Of a DNA stretch of 59,154 nucleotides, positions 30,024 to 38,576 are shown piece by piece. Source of the stretch: a virus; IMG/VR virus record IMGVR_UViG_3300027749_000004, positions 1-59,154 of that record; one strand, given 5' to 3'. Position numbers and translations under genes: made by a program. Every line of letters begins with the position of its first letter. The stretch's first letter is position 1. Under the pieces are notes generated by a model that worked only from the letters and a program-made list of their open reading frames with translations, was not told where the DNA came from and ran no database searches.

Positions 30024-30724
30024 ATATACAGCCCACAATGTTTCCCTTCGTGAAAGGGAAGTCCGACAAGTATGGCTTTACGCCTACCTATCGCAGAGCT
30101 GAATGCTCTAAATGCCCAGTGACCATAAGCTGGGTCGATACTACTAAGAACGGCGCTACAGATCACATCGTGGCCCTGAATTTACGTAAGCGTAAATGGC
30201 ATATCGACGAGGAAAACGAGCAACACATCTGCGCTAAATGCCAAGGTTTGCCTGTCGTTAAAGGCCGCCGATACTACTATATGAAAACCCCCAAAACAGA
30301 GGTCCCTGCAATGTTCTTTAAGTCCAAGCCCAAGCCAAATGTCGAAGAGACCCCCACGAGCGTTACCGTTACACCTACGCCAGTAGAGGCAGGGGTTTCC
30401 TCCATCGTGTATCCTACTCCTGCCGAGCTTCGTACGATCAGAAAGCTGCTTGACGACGTTTATGAGCTAAAGGGTCAATGCTACCGCGCAGACTACTCCG
30501 ATAGGGCAATAGCTCTTATCGCTAATGTAGCTGAGGAGTGGGTGACCATCGAGCGCGAGCTCGCCTACGGCCCTGCGGGTAGTCCTGAGACCGAGGCAGA
30601 GGCGCAGGTGCGCATACTCAACGAGCTGGTAGATCAGGCCAGACATCACGCAGAGGAAGCCGAAGCGGTGCTTCAGCTGGTTGAAGAGAAGGTCGCTGCC
30701 CTTAAGAAGAAGCTCGCCTCCTAA
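30020..30724 (+). CDS. Zinc-finger protein with C-terminal coiled coil
   Basis: A roughly 234-aa protein. The GTG at 30020 overlaps the previous stop as GTGA and has GGAG 7 nt upstream; an ATG at 30008 is the alternative. Residues about 25-80 hold two CxxC pairs (ECSKCPV and HICAKCQG) that can bind zinc. A Pro/Thr linker follows, then a long charged coiled coil (ARHHAEEAEAVLQLVEEKVA). DNA- or RNA-binding role plausible; no family recognised. Confidence 0.65.
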   Translation: MNIQPTMFPFVKGKSDKYGFTPTYRRAECSKCPVTISWVDTTKNGATDHIVALNLRKRKWHIDEENEQHICAKCQGLPVVKGRRYYYMKTPKTEVPAMFFKSKPKPNVEETPTSVTVTPTPVEAGVSSIVYPTPAELRTIRKLLDDVYELKGQCYRADYSDRAIALIANVAEEWVTIERELAYGPAGSPETEAEAQVRILNELVDQARHHAEEAEAVLQLVEEKVAALKKKLAS

Positions 30725-30726
30725 CC

Positions 30727-30972
30727 ATGGCCAACATCCCCCTCACCTCGAAGCAGATAGCGATGGAGGCAGCGGAGCTGTTGGTGCAGCACATTAACGG
30801 TTTGCAGCCTAGGTGGCTTGTCGATTTGAACGAGCCGCCTAAGGTGGTGAGGGCATCCCTTGGTATCGAACCCTCGCTTGAATACAAGGCGGCAAAAGGG
30901 ACGTACTTCATCCGTGCCCAAGACGAGCTCGAGGCCTTCATGAAAGCCCGCAAGATGGAAGCAGAGAAATGA
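30727..30972 (+). CDS. Small unknown protein
   Basis: An 81-aa protein (MANIPLTSKQIAMEAAELLV, then PPKVVRASLGIEPSLEYKAA). Helical; spaced 2 nt from the previous stop and overlapping the next start as ATGA. No family recognised. Confidence 0.6.
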   Translation: MANIPLTSKQIAMEAAELLVQHINGLQPRWLVDLNEPPKVVRASLGIEPSLEYKAAKGTYFIRAQDELEAFMKARKMEAEK

Positions 30973-31163
30973 AAACGTATTACACGACAAAAGACATTGT
31001 TATCCCTGCGGGGACAAGGTTACACGCGCCACCTACGCATAGTAGCCGTTGGAAGAATGACTATGACGCGCCAGTTGCTCTGGGTAAAGACCACTGCGGT
31101 TATTTCAGCGTGGATATCGCGGAGGGGATCAAAGCTGGTTTGGTTGAGGAACGCACTAAATGA
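30969..31163 (+). CDS. Small unknown protein upstream of the polymerase
   Basis: A 64-aa protein starting MKTYYTTKDIVIPAGTRLHA, with a beta-strand-like 'DIVIPAGT' turn and a GYFSVDI strand, like a small SH3 or cupin-type barrel. Overlaps polymerase by ATGA. Function unknown. Confidence 0.6.
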   Translation: MKTYYTTKDIVIPAGTRLHAPPTHSSRWKNDYDAPVALGKDHCGYFSVDIAEGIKAGLVEERTK

Positions 31164-32989
31164 ACATCATCACCCTCGACTTCGAAACGCTCTACGGCAC
31201 CAATTACAGCCTCTCGACTATGACTACTGAAGAATACATACGTGACCCTCGCTTCGAGGTGATCGGGGTGAGCGTGAAGGTCAATGACGAGGATGCTGTT
31301 TGGTTCAGTGGGACGAAGAAGAAGACCAGTGAATGGCTGGACCAATTCGAGCTGGATAAGCACCTCTGCATTGCTCACAATGCCGTCTTCGATATGTCAA
31401 TTTTGAACTGGCACTTCGGCATCCGCCCCAAACGGATCGTCGACACGCTCTCCATGGCGAGAGCCACTGTGGGTTCTATGACAGGGGTAAGCCTAGCCAA
31501 GCTGGTTCAGCACTTTGGCCTAGGCGAGAAGGGCACTGAGGTTGTCCAAGCGTTCAACATGAGGCGCAGGGACTTTGGGGCTGACCAACTCGCGGCCTAT
31601 GGGCGCTACTGCTGCAATGACACAGAGCTGACCCGTAAGCTGTTCGACGTGCTCGCCGTGGACTTCCCTCTCATGGAGCTGAAGCTGATCGACCTGACCA
31701 TCCGCATGTTCACCGAGCCTGTGTTGGAGCTGGACCACGAGCGGCTGGAGGAGCATCTCTCTAACGTGCTAGCCCGTAAGAAGACGCTCATGGACAGCAT
31801 GTCGCTAGAGATCGAGGACCTGATGTCCAACCCAAAGCTAGCCTCTGTGCTGGACTCCTTGGGTGTAACCCCGCCTATGAAGGTGAGCCCGACTACGCAG
31901 AAGCAGACCTATGCTTTCGCGAAGAACGACGAAGAGTTCACCGACCTGCTCAATCACCCCGACCCCACCGTGCAAGCCATCGTCGCTGCGCGGCTGGGCG
32001 TGAAGAGCACCCTCGAGGAGACCCGCACCGAGCGGTTCATTAGTATCTCAGGGCGAGGTTCACTCCCCGTACCCCTACGCTACTATGCGGCGCACACGGG
32101 ACGCTGGGGCGGCGACGACAAGATCAACCTCCAGAACCTGCAACGCTCCTCCCCACTCAAGAGCGCCATGATGGCCCCCGAAGGGTTCATGATGGTGGAC
32201 AGCGACAGCAGTCAGATCGAAGCCCGTACGTTGGCATGGCTAGCGCAGCAGGATGATCTGGTCGATGCGTTCGACCGCAAGGAAGACGTGTACCGGATCA
32301 TGGCCAGCAGCATCTATGGCAAAGACCCCAAGGACATTACGAAGGACGAGCGGTTCGTGGGTAAGACCACCATCCTCGGTGCAGGCTACGGCATGGGTCC
32401 GGCCAAGTTCAAGCTGGCCCTGAAGAACGCTACGCCTTCTGTGGACATTACGCTCGACGAGGCAGAGCGGATCATAAGCACCTACCGAGAAACCTACCCA
32501 CGGATACCCGAGCTCTGGAACGAGGGTAAGAAAGCTCTTGAGGCTATCCTTGGGGGTCGCACGACCGATCTTGGTAGACCGGGGGCACTGGTGGTTAACA
32601 TGATGGGCATCCGACTGCCAAACAATCTCTATGTCCGCTACCCCGGCTTACGCTGGGTGGAGCTCGAAGAGGGGGATAGGCCGCAGTTCGTCTACGACAC
32701 GCTCAAGGGCCGCACCGTTGTCCCTAACCGGATATACGGAGGCAAGGTCATCGAGAACGTCTGTCAGGCTCTCGCCCGCATTGTCATCGGGGAGCAGATG
32801 CTCTTGGTCGCTAAGCGCTACCGCCCCGTCATGACCGTCCACGACGCCATCGCTATCGTCGCACCCCAAGAGGAGATCGACGAGGCTCAGGCCTATGTCG
32901 AGCAGTGCATGCAAACCCGCCCCACGTGGGCACCAGAGCTACCCCTAGCCTGTGAGGCAGGGAACGGCTTCAGCTATGGAGAATGTTGA
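31160..32989 (+). CDS. Family A DNA polymerase with 3'-5' exonuclease domain
   Basis: A 609-aa replicative polymerase. The exonuclease domain has LDFETL (D7, E9), AHNAVFD and a CCNDTELT segment. The polymerase domain has motif A MVDSDSSQIEAR, motif B R398...K402...L406...Y410-G (ERFVGKTTILGAGYG) and motif C MTVHDAIAI. There is no 5' nuclease domain. The residue equivalent to E. coli Pol I Phe762 is Leu406 (codon 32375-32377). Coupled to neighbours at both ends (ATGA, TGATG). Confidence 0.95.
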   Translation: MNIITLDFETLYGTNYSLSTMTTEEYIRDPRFEVIGVSVKVNDEDAVWFSGTKKKTSEWLDQFELDKHLCIAHNAVFDMSILNWHFGIRPKRIVDTLSMARATVGSMTGVSLAKLVQHFGLGEKGTEVVQAFNMRRRDFGADQLAAYGRYCCNDTELTRKLFDVLAVDFPLMELKLIDLTIRMFTEPVLELDHERLEEHLSNVLARKKTLMDSMSLEIEDLMSNPKLASVLDSLGVTPPMKVSPTTQKQTYAFAKNDEEFTDLLNHPDPTVQAIVAARLGVKSTLEETRTERFISISGRGSLPVPLRYYAAHTGRWGGDDKINLQNLQRSSPLKSAMMAPEGFMMVDSDSSQIEARTLAWLAQQDDLVDAFDRKEDVYRIMASSIYGKDPKDITKDERFVGKTTILGAGYGMGPAKFKLALKNATPSVDITLDEAERIISTYRETYPRIPELWNEGKKALEAILGGRTTDLGRPGALVVNMMGIRLPNNLYVRYPGLRWVELEEGDRPQFVYDTLKGRTVVPNRIYGGKVIENVCQALARIVIGEQMLLVAKRYRPVMTVHDAIAIVAPQEEIDEAQAYVEQCMQTRPTWAPELPLACEAGNGFSYGEC

Positions 32990-33294
32990 TGAGCAAGCAA
33001 ACAGTAGAGCAGCTTCAGGCAGAGATCGCGTCTCAGGCGGCGCAGATCGACGAGCTAAAAAATCGGTTATCCGTTTTGGACGAGTTTCGGGTCGCGTCCC
33101 AAAACAAACTCATTGCCGCTCACGAGCAGCATTGCGAGCGGTTTCGGGCCGTTGGTATGAAGGCATATGCGGAAGGGTTTGACGATGCTTGGGCGTCGAA
33201 TTTTGGGGGCGGATGTATAGATTCAGAACGAGACGAATGCTGGGAACGCTCCGACGCCCGCGCCGCCCTACAGCCCAAGGAGGGGGAGCGATGA
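32989..33294 (+). CDS. Small coiled-coil unknown protein
   Basis: A 101-aa protein starting MSKQTVEQLQAEIASQAAQI, whose first 45 residues form a coiled coil. The C-terminal half (AYAEGFDDAW, CIDSERDECWERSDARAAL) resembles small phage accessory proteins. The ATG at 32989 overlaps the polymerase stop as TGATG; an ATG at 32983 is inside the polymerase gene. Confidence 0.6.
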   Translation: MSKQTVEQLQAEIASQAAQIDELKNRLSVLDEFRVASQNKLIAAHEQHCERFRAVGMKAYAEGFDDAWASNFGGGCIDSERDECWERSDARAALQPKEGER

Positions 33295-33479
33295 GTGACG
33301 TCATTAACCTCGCTGACCACCGCCAGCCTATCACCTATGAGATCACCATCACACACTACTGGGATGACCGGATCGAGATGTGGGTCAAAGGCGTAGAGGA
33401 TGATCCACGCTCGAGAGAGGTGGTGCGCGAGACACTACAGAGAATTGTAGATGGCTGGGAGGATGGAGAAGAAGCATGA
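33291..33479 (+). CDS. Small unknown protein
   Basis: A 62-aa protein starting MSDVINLADHRQPITYEITI, with GGGGGAG upstream and ATGA overlap. Beta-rich first half, helical second half. No family recognised. Confidence 0.6.
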   Translation: MSDVINLADHRQPITYEITITHYWDDRIEMWVKGVEDDPRSREVVRETLQRIVDGWEDGEEA

Positions 33480-33655
33480 CCCAACATCATAGTACCATCA
33501 CGCAAGATGAGTATGATGCCCTCAAGGTGGCTCTCGCTGCGCGGGATGCCGAGATCAAGCGGCTGCGCAATGGGCTTCAAGATATCTACCTAGGTGTAGC
33601 AATCCCCAAGGCCCATGCTTTGAAAATCCTCACCCATAAAGGACCCAACCTGTGA
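33476..33655 (+). CDS. Small unknown protein
   Basis: A 59-aa protein starting MTQHHSTITQDEYDALKVAL, with a short coiled coil (ALAARDAEIKRLRNGLQDIY). Overlaps the previous stop as ATGA and the next start as GTGA, which supports it as real. Confidence 0.6.
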   Translation: MTQHHSTITQDEYDALKVALAARDAEIKRLRNGLQDIYLGVAIPKAHALKILTHKGPNL

Positions 33656-34188
33656 GCGACGAGCCCGAAGAATTTCACCCCTATGTGCGGCTGCTGTTGG
33701 CCCGCATGAAGTCGAACCCTGATGAGTACCATCCAGAATATAAGAGCGAGGAGATGGACAGGGTGAAGATTTTCTTAACCGACGAGGAGCTGGCGGCAGT
33801 CCGTGCAGCAGAGCGCGAAATACTCCTAGGTCGCTATCACCAAAACCTCATGCAGACCATCCTGAAGTCCAACGAGCCGAAGGAGGCTGAAGACGAGAAG
33901 TACCGAGCCTCCAAGCTGTACGCACAGGGTGCTACCGCTGGCCAAATACTAGCAACCTCACAGAACGGCCACACGTGGACCAAGCTGGACCATGACGCCT
34001 ATCTGGCTCAGAGCCGCAACATGCAGAACTCACTTCAAGGGGCTCAGCAGAGCGCCCTTATGCAAAGCCAACTTGGAGGCTTGGCTCAGAGCCCGCAGGT
34101 CTACGGCGGCACGGGTGCCACAAGCTTCAGAGCTGAAACCGCATCCGAAGCATTAACGGGTGCCATCAACAAAATCCTAGGAAGGTAG
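33652..34188 (+). CDS. Unknown protein with Gln/Ser-rich C-terminus
   Basis: A 178-aa protein with a GTG start (GTGA junction). The first 80 residues are helical and charged (MDRVKIFLTDEELAAVRAAE). The last 60 are Gln/Ser/Ala-rich (SQLGGLAQSPQVYGGTGATS) and probably flexible. No family recognised. Confidence 0.6.
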   Translation: MSDEPEEFHPYVRLLLARMKSNPDEYHPEYKSEEMDRVKIFLTDEELAAVRAAEREILLGRYHQNLMQTILKSNEPKEAEDEKYRASKLYAQGATAGQILATSQNGHTWTKLDHDAYLAQSRNMQNSLQGAQQSALMQSQLGGLAQSPQVYGGTGATSFRAETASEALTGAINKILGR

Positions 34189-34192
34189 CTCT

Positions 34193-34444
34193 ATGTCTAC
34201 CCAAGAACCTAACGACCCCGTAAACCACCCATCGCACTACACGTCGAGTAAGGCATGCTGTTCCCACTGTGGGAAGCCTATCGAGTGCATCGATGTTACT
34301 AGGCACATGGGGTTTAACCTTGGGAACGCTACCAAATATATCTGGCGCTGCGACCTTAAGCACGACTCTATAGAAGACCTCGAGAAGACAATGTGGTACC
34401 TTCGTGACGAAATAGCGAAACGAAAACGAGAGGTTACGCCGTGA
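34193..34444 (+). CDS. DUF3310 (SaV-like) protein with CxxC insertion
   Basis: An 83-aa protein with the DUF3310 pattern: DPVNHPSHYT, IECIDVTRHMGFNLGNATKY and EDLEKTMWYLRDEI. Between them is an inserted CCSHCGKP that could bind zinc. DUF3310 proteins are small phage helical proteins of nucleotide-kinase or replication context whose function is not established. Confidence 0.82.
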   Translation: MSTQEPNDPVNHPSHYTSSKACCSHCGKPIECIDVTRHMGFNLGNATKYIWRCDLKHDSIEDLEKTMWYLRDEIAKRKREVTP

Positions 34445-35115
34445 CTACATGGTCCTACAGCAGCATCAAGACCTTTGATCAGTGCCCGAAGAAGTACTAC
34501 CACCTCAAGATCGCCAAGGACGTCAAGGACACGGCTGGCCCTGAGGCAAGCTATGGGCATGAGGCACACAGTGCTGCCGAGGAGTTCGTTAAGAACGGCA
34601 CTGCCGTACCCTCCAAGTTCACCTACATGCAGGGGCTCCTCGACAGCCTCGCGGCTATCCCCGGTGAGAAGCACACGGAGCTTAGGCTTGGCATCAAGCT
34701 AACAGAAGATGGGTATGCACCCTGTGGGTTCTTCGACAAAGACGTCTGGTGGCGCGGCATCGCGGACTTGGTGATCATCAACGGTACCAAGGCGAGGTCC
34801 ATTGACTATAAGACTGGCAAGAGCGCTCGCTACGCAGACCTGACCCAGCTGGATATGATTGCCGCTGCCCTGTTCCTGCACTTCCCCGAGCTGACCGAGA
34901 TCAAGTCGGCTTTGGCCTACGTTGTTAGTGGGGACTTCCTCCCCAAGAAGCACGAGATCGAGAAGCACAATACCTACCTACGCACGTTCGATACCTCGCT
35001 AGACCGGCTAGAGAAGGCCATCGAGAGCGGTGTGTGGAACGCCAACTCTTCAGCTTTATGCGGTTGGTGCCCTGTGGTATCGTGCGAGCACCATTATGTC
35101 CCTAGGAGACGATGA
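34441..35115 (+). CDS. RecB/Cas4-like PD-(D/E)XK exonuclease with Fe-S cysteines
   Basis: A 224-aa protein with a GTG start. The nuclease core shows YGHEAHSAAEEF (His/Glu), WRGIADLVIING (Asp) and SIDYKTGKSARYADLTQLDM (D-x-K then Gln-rich motif). Four cysteines (C15, C207, C210, C215) are placed as in Cas4/AddB Fe-S nucleases. Probably a 5'-3' exonuclease used in phage recombination or end processing, with the HNH and SNF2 genes downstream. No cas1/cas2 or CRISPR array is present. Confidence 0.85.
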   Translation: MTTWSYSSIKTFDQCPKKYYHLKIAKDVKDTAGPEASYGHEAHSAAEEFVKNGTAVPSKFTYMQGLLDSLAAIPGEKHTELRLGIKLTEDGYAPCGFFDKDVWWRGIADLVIINGTKARSIDYKTGKSARYADLTQLDMIAAALFLHFPELTEIKSALAYVVSGDFLPKKHEIEKHNTYLRTFDTSLDRLEKAIESGVWNANSSALCGWCPVVSCEHHYVPRRR

Positions 35116-35381
35116 TGCCCTACGTGAACAAGCCCCGCCCATACAAGAAAGAGTATGAGCAATATCATAGCAAGCCCGAGCAGATTAAGAAGCGCGATGA
35201 GCGCAACGCTGCCCGTGCCAAGCTGGCTAAGAAGGGCGTAGTTCACAAGGGTGACGGCAAGGACGTCGACCATAAGAAAGCCCTCTCCAAGGGCGGCTCC
35301 AACAAGCTATCAAACCTACGTGCGGTCAGTGTCCACAAGAACCGTTCGTTCGCACGGAACCCCGACAGATCAATGAAGTGA
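35115..35381 (+). CDS. Small HNH-type nuclease
   Basis: A roughly 88-aa basic protein starting MPYVNKPRPYKKEYEQYHSK. The C-terminal half has KDVDHKKALSKGGSNKLSNL followed by AVSVHKNRSF, the D-H...G..N..N pattern of small HNH domains, though the final His/Asn position is not obvious. AGGAG spacing favours ATG 35115 over 35112. Possibly a nicking or packaging nuclease. Confidence 0.65.
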   Translation: MPYVNKPRPYKKEYEQYHSKPEQIKKRDERNAARAKLAKKGVVHKGDGKDVDHKKALSKGGSNKLSNLRAVSVHKNRSFARNPDRSMK

Positions 35382-35385
35382 GCCC

Positions 35386-36771
35386 ATGTCCATACTGAGC
35401 AACTACCACTGGACGGGGAAGCTGACCCCGTACGCCCACCAGAAAGTTACAGCAGACTTCCTCGTCAACAATCCCAAGGCCTTTTGCTTCAACGAGCAAG
35501 GTACGGGTAAGACCGCATCTGTCATCTGGGCTGCTGACTACCTCATGAAGCAGGGGCTGGTGAAACGAGTGCTTGTGCTCTGCCCACTGTCCATCATGAA
35601 GGCCGCGTGGCAACAGGACCTGTTCAAGTTCGCCATGCACCGCAGTTGCTCCGTAGCCTATAGCTCTACGGCAGAAGGCAGAAAGAAGATCGTCCAGTCC
35701 GGGGCCGAGTTCGTAATCGTTAATTTCGACGGTGCAAACATCCTCAAGCAAGACCTGATCGACGGTGGCTTTGACCTGATCGTGGTGGACGAGGCGAACG
35801 CCTACAAGAACCCCGGCACTAAGCGGTGGAAGACCTTCAAAGATATATCCGCGAACGTCCCCCGCATCTGGATGCTTACGGGTACGCCAGCAGCACAATC
35901 ACCCCTCGATGCCTATGGCCTAGCCAAGATCATCAACCCTGCCAACACCCCCAAGTACTACGGTTCATACCGCGACATGGTGATGTATAAGGTGAGCCAG
36001 TTTCGCTGGATGCCTAAGCCGACAGCCAAGAGCGTCGTCCACAGTGTGCTCCAACCCGCCATCCGGTTCGAGAAGAAGGACTGTATCGACCTGCCCCCGG
36101 TGACCTACGTCGAGCGTGAGGCACCCATGACCCCTATGCAGCGGGCCTACTATAAGCTCCTACGCAGTGAGATGCTGTTCTCCGCAGGCGACGAGTCGGT
36201 TACCTCTGTCAACGCAGCCGTAAAGATGAGCAAGCTGCTCCAGATCGCCTCAGGCGCAGTCTACACGGATGCTGGAGAGGTGCTTGAGTTCGACGTGAGC
36301 AATCGCCTCAACGTCGTGCTGGAGGTCGTGGAGGAGTCATCGCACAAGGTCCTGATCTTCGTGCCCTTCACCCATACCATAGAGCTACTTCAGAACCTGC
36401 TAGAGAAGAACAACATCAGCTGCTCCGTGATCAACGGTGCTGTGCCGATGAATAAGCGGTCGCAGATCGTGCAGGACTTCCAAACCAAGCCTGAACCGCA
36501 CGTGCTGATCATCCAGCCCCAAGCAGCCTCTCACGGTCTCACCCTCACGGCGGCGAACACCATCATCTGGTACGCGCCTATCTCGAGCGTGGAGACCTAC
36601 CTGCAAGCCAATGCCCGCATCGACAGGCCGGGGCAGCAGAACAACATGACCATCTATAACATTACGGGTAGCGACGTAGAGACACGACTCTACAACATGC
36701 TTCAGACGAACGTGATGAACCACCAACAGATAATCGATCTTTATAAGCAGGTCATCGCTAACAACCCTTGA
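35386..36771 (+). CDS. SNF2-family DNA helicase/translocase
   Basis: A 461-aa superfamily 2 ATPase. Seen in order: Q-motif region (YAHQKVTADF), Walker A NEQGTGKT (36-43), Walker B IVVDEANAYKN, motif III MLTGTPAAQS, a second RecA domain with VLIFVPFTHTIELLQ, SHGLTLTAANTIIWY and motif VI QANARIDRPGQ. Phages often carry such SNF2 proteins next to nucleases, where they may act in recombination or fork remodelling. Confidence 0.92.
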   Translation: MSILSNYHWTGKLTPYAHQKVTADFLVNNPKAFCFNEQGTGKTASVIWAADYLMKQGLVKRVLVLCPLSIMKAAWQQDLFKFAMHRSCSVAYSSTAEGRKKIVQSGAEFVIVNFDGANILKQDLIDGGFDLIVVDEANAYKNPGTKRWKTFKDISANVPRIWMLTGTPAAQSPLDAYGLAKIINPANTPKYYGSYRDMVMYKVSQFRWMPKPTAKSVVHSVLQPAIRFEKKDCIDLPPVTYVEREAPMTPMQRAYYKLLRSEMLFSAGDESVTSVNAAVKMSKLLQIASGAVYTDAGEVLEFDVSNRLNVVLEVVEESSHKVLIFVPFTHTIELLQNLLEKNNISCSVINGAVPMNKRSQIVQDFQTKPEPHVLIIQPQAASHGLTLTAANTIIWYAPISSVETYLQANARIDRPGQQNNMTIYNITGSDVETRLYNMLQTNVMNHQQIIDLYKQVIANNP

Positions 36772-36795
36772 CACTGTATAATGTAAGATTATTGT
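36768..36795 (+). promoter_or_regulatory. Putative internal promoter with island repeat
   Basis: TTGACA and TATTGT are separated by 16 bp. Between them lies TATAATGTAAGA, the reverse of the TCTTACATTA island repeat, suggesting regulation by the same protein. The predicted start is about 20 nt before the next gene. Confidence 0.55.
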
Positions 36796-36821
36796 GGTCC
36801 CGTCCTAACTCGGAGCAACCC

Positions 36822-37220
36822 ATGTCTACCACCCTAGAAGATAAGATCAGGGCCTACGTTGCAGCGCGTGACGCTGTGCAAGCCCTCGAAGCCAAACACG
36901 AAGCTGAGCTCGGTGAGCTCAAGACCGAATTGGAGGAGATCAGCAATGACCTTCTCTCAGTCTGCAACGAGCAGAACGTTGACAGCCTGAAGACCCCTGC
37001 CGGGACGCTAAGCCGCCGCGTGAGCGAACGGTTCTGGACTACCGATTGGGGTGCAATGAACGAGTGCATCATTAAGCATGAGGCACCGTTTCTTCTGGAA
37101 CACCGTATCCATAACGGAAACATGCGGACGTTCCTCGAAGAGAACCCAGAGGCTCACCCTGCGGGCCTCCAACTCGACCGTAAATATGTAATCCAAGTCC
37201 GCCGTCCATCGGCTAAATAG
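36822..37220 (+). CDS. Conserved phage replication-region protein
   Basis: A 132-aa protein starting MSTTLEDKIRAYVAARDAVQ. The N-terminal coiled coil is followed by QNVDSLKTPAGTLSRRVSER, FWTTDWGAMNECIIKHEA and NMRTFLEENPEAHPAGLQLD. This arrangement is very common next to ssDNA-binding-like genes in phages; function not established. GGAG is 7 nt upstream. Confidence 0.7.
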   Translation: MSTTLEDKIRAYVAARDAVQALEAKHEAELGELKTELEEISNDLLSVCNEQNVDSLKTPAGTLSRRVSERFWTTDWGAMNECIIKHEAPFLLEHRIHNGNMRTFLEENPEAHPAGLQLDRKYVIQVRRPSAK

Positions 37221-37231
37221 GGGATATACCC

Positions 37232-37405
37232 ATGACTGAAGACGAACACTTTGACTTCACAATACGAACGCAGGCGTTAGGGAGCGCACTTAACTACGTA
37301 GCTATCCTAACTCCTGAAGACAAAATCACGGTAGGCCCGTCTCTTGTCACAGAGATTGCCGACCTCTTCTACAACTTCTTGCGGGGAGATACCCAAAATG
37401 ACTGA
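37232..37405 (+). CDS. Small unknown protein
   Basis: A 57-aa protein starting MTEDEHFDFTIRTQALGSAL, with GGGGAT upstream. It overlaps the next start by 8 nt. The SLVTEIADLFYNFLRGD end is helical. Function unknown. Confidence 0.6.
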   Translation: MTEDEHFDFTIRTQALGSALNYVAILTPEDKITVGPSLVTEIADLFYNFLRGDTQND

Positions 37406-38300
37406 GCTAAGCATCTTCAAAAGCGGCGCTATCGCCACCTCGGTAAAGCGCGAGCTTTCCGAACTCGGTAAGTCGCTATCTGCAAGCAGCACGACCCGTC
37501 GCATCCAGACGAACACCAACGGCACCTTCAAGCGCATCATCAATGGTGAGCAGGTCGGTAACGCGGTGCGCGGCGAGATCAACGTGATCATCGTGCATGC
37601 CCTGCCCGACGTCTCTCGCGTCTACTACAAGGGGAAGTATGACCCCAACGCTAAGCCCACCCTGCCCGACTGCTGGTCGAACCTAGGCAAGACCCCTGAA
37701 GCCGCTGCCTCTAACAAGCAAGGCTCAAGCTGCCAGTCCTGCCCGCAGAACGTCAAGGGCTCGGGTGACAACGGTGGCCGCGCATGTCGCTTCCAGCGTC
37801 GTCTGGCTGTCCTCGTAGCAGGGGATAGCACGGGTGAAATCTACCAGTTCAACGTCCCTGCCAAGTCTCTCTTCGGTAAGGGTACGGGGAACGTCCACCC
37901 CTTCGAGAGCTATGTGAAGTACCTGCTGGCCAATGGCGAGAGCCCTGACGCGGTAGTGACCAACATCAGCTACGACCTAAACGCGGATAGCATGCAGCTG
38001 CTGTTCACTCCTATGCGCAACATCAGCGATGAAGAGTACGCAGCGGTGAAGGAGGCACAGGCTAACCCCGAGGCCCAGTCCTACACCATGCTGACTGTGG
38101 CTCAAGCGGACGGCGTGACGGCGAAACCTGCTGCTATCGCTGCTCCTAAGCAGACAGTCACTCGCTCTGACGAGCCTGACGACGAAGACGAAGCCCCGGT
38201 CGAACCCGTGAAGCGGGCTTCGAAGAAGGTAGAAGCTGCTGTTCCTGCCGCTAAAGCTGACCTCGCATCGACCATCGATGCTTGGGGATTGGACGACTAA
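37398..38300 (+). CDS. Probable single-stranded DNA-binding protein with acidic tail
   Basis: A 300-aa protein starting MTELSIFKSGAIATSVKREL. The beta-rich core has INVIIVHALPDVSRVYYKGK, a CQSCPQNVKGSG...C zinc-like region and FNVPAKSLFGKGTGNVHPFE. The C-terminal 65 residues are Ala/Glu/Asp-rich and end TIDAWGLDD, like the acidic tails by which phage SSBs contact polymerase and helicase. The exact family name is not known to me; the role is inferred from tail and context. Confidence 0.65.
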   Translation: MTELSIFKSGAIATSVKRELSELGKSLSASSTTRRIQTNTNGTFKRIINGEQVGNAVRGEINVIIVHALPDVSRVYYKGKYDPNAKPTLPDCWSNLGKTPEAAASNKQGSSCQSCPQNVKGSGDNGGRACRFQRRLAVLVAGDSTGEIYQFNVPAKSLFGKGTGNVHPFESYVKYLLANGESPDAVVTNISYDLNADSMQLLFTPMRNISDEEYAAVKEAQANPEAQSYTMLTVAQADGVTAKPAAIAAPKQTVTRSDEPDDEDEAPVEPVKRASKKVEAAVPAAKADLASTIDAWGLDD

Positions 38301-38302
38301 TC

Positions 38303-38533
38303 ATGAGCTACGGCTACAGCGTAAGGCTGATCCAGCTAAACAACGAAGCCGACAACACCCTCATCGGTGTGCGTCTAGGGCGGGTGTGTATCGAGCACGA
38401 CATATCCGTCCTAGACGTAGCCAACGAGCTACGAGTTAGTAGGCAGACCATCTATCATTGGTTCTGCGGCACCTTCCTACCTAAGAAGGAAACGGTAGCT
38501 CGCATCCAGAAGTATCTGGACGCGCTAGCCTAA
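38303..38533 (+). CDS. Helix-turn-helix regulator (Cro/XRE-like)
   Basis: A 76-aa protein starting MSYGYSVRLIQLNNEADNTL. The C-terminal half has a helix-turn-helix: ISVLDVANELRVSRQTIYHW, with SRQTIYHW as the recognition helix, then LPKKETVARIQKYLDAL. Small phage repressors/Cro proteins look like this and bind palindromes as dimers. A candidate for the CCATGG-centred operators. Confidence 0.78.
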   Translation: MSYGYSVRLIQLNNEADNTLIGVRLGRVCIEHDISVLDVANELRVSRQTIYHWFCGTFLPKKETVARIQKYLDALA

Positions 38534-38576
38534 GCCCATCTAACGTGTCCGTTTTTGTCCCCCATGGTTGGTGAGC

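Noticed and set aside
34441-35115. Cas4 protein of a CRISPR system
   Set aside because: Sequence fits the Cas4/RecB superfamily, but no cas1, cas2 or array is present; phage recombination nuclease is more likely.
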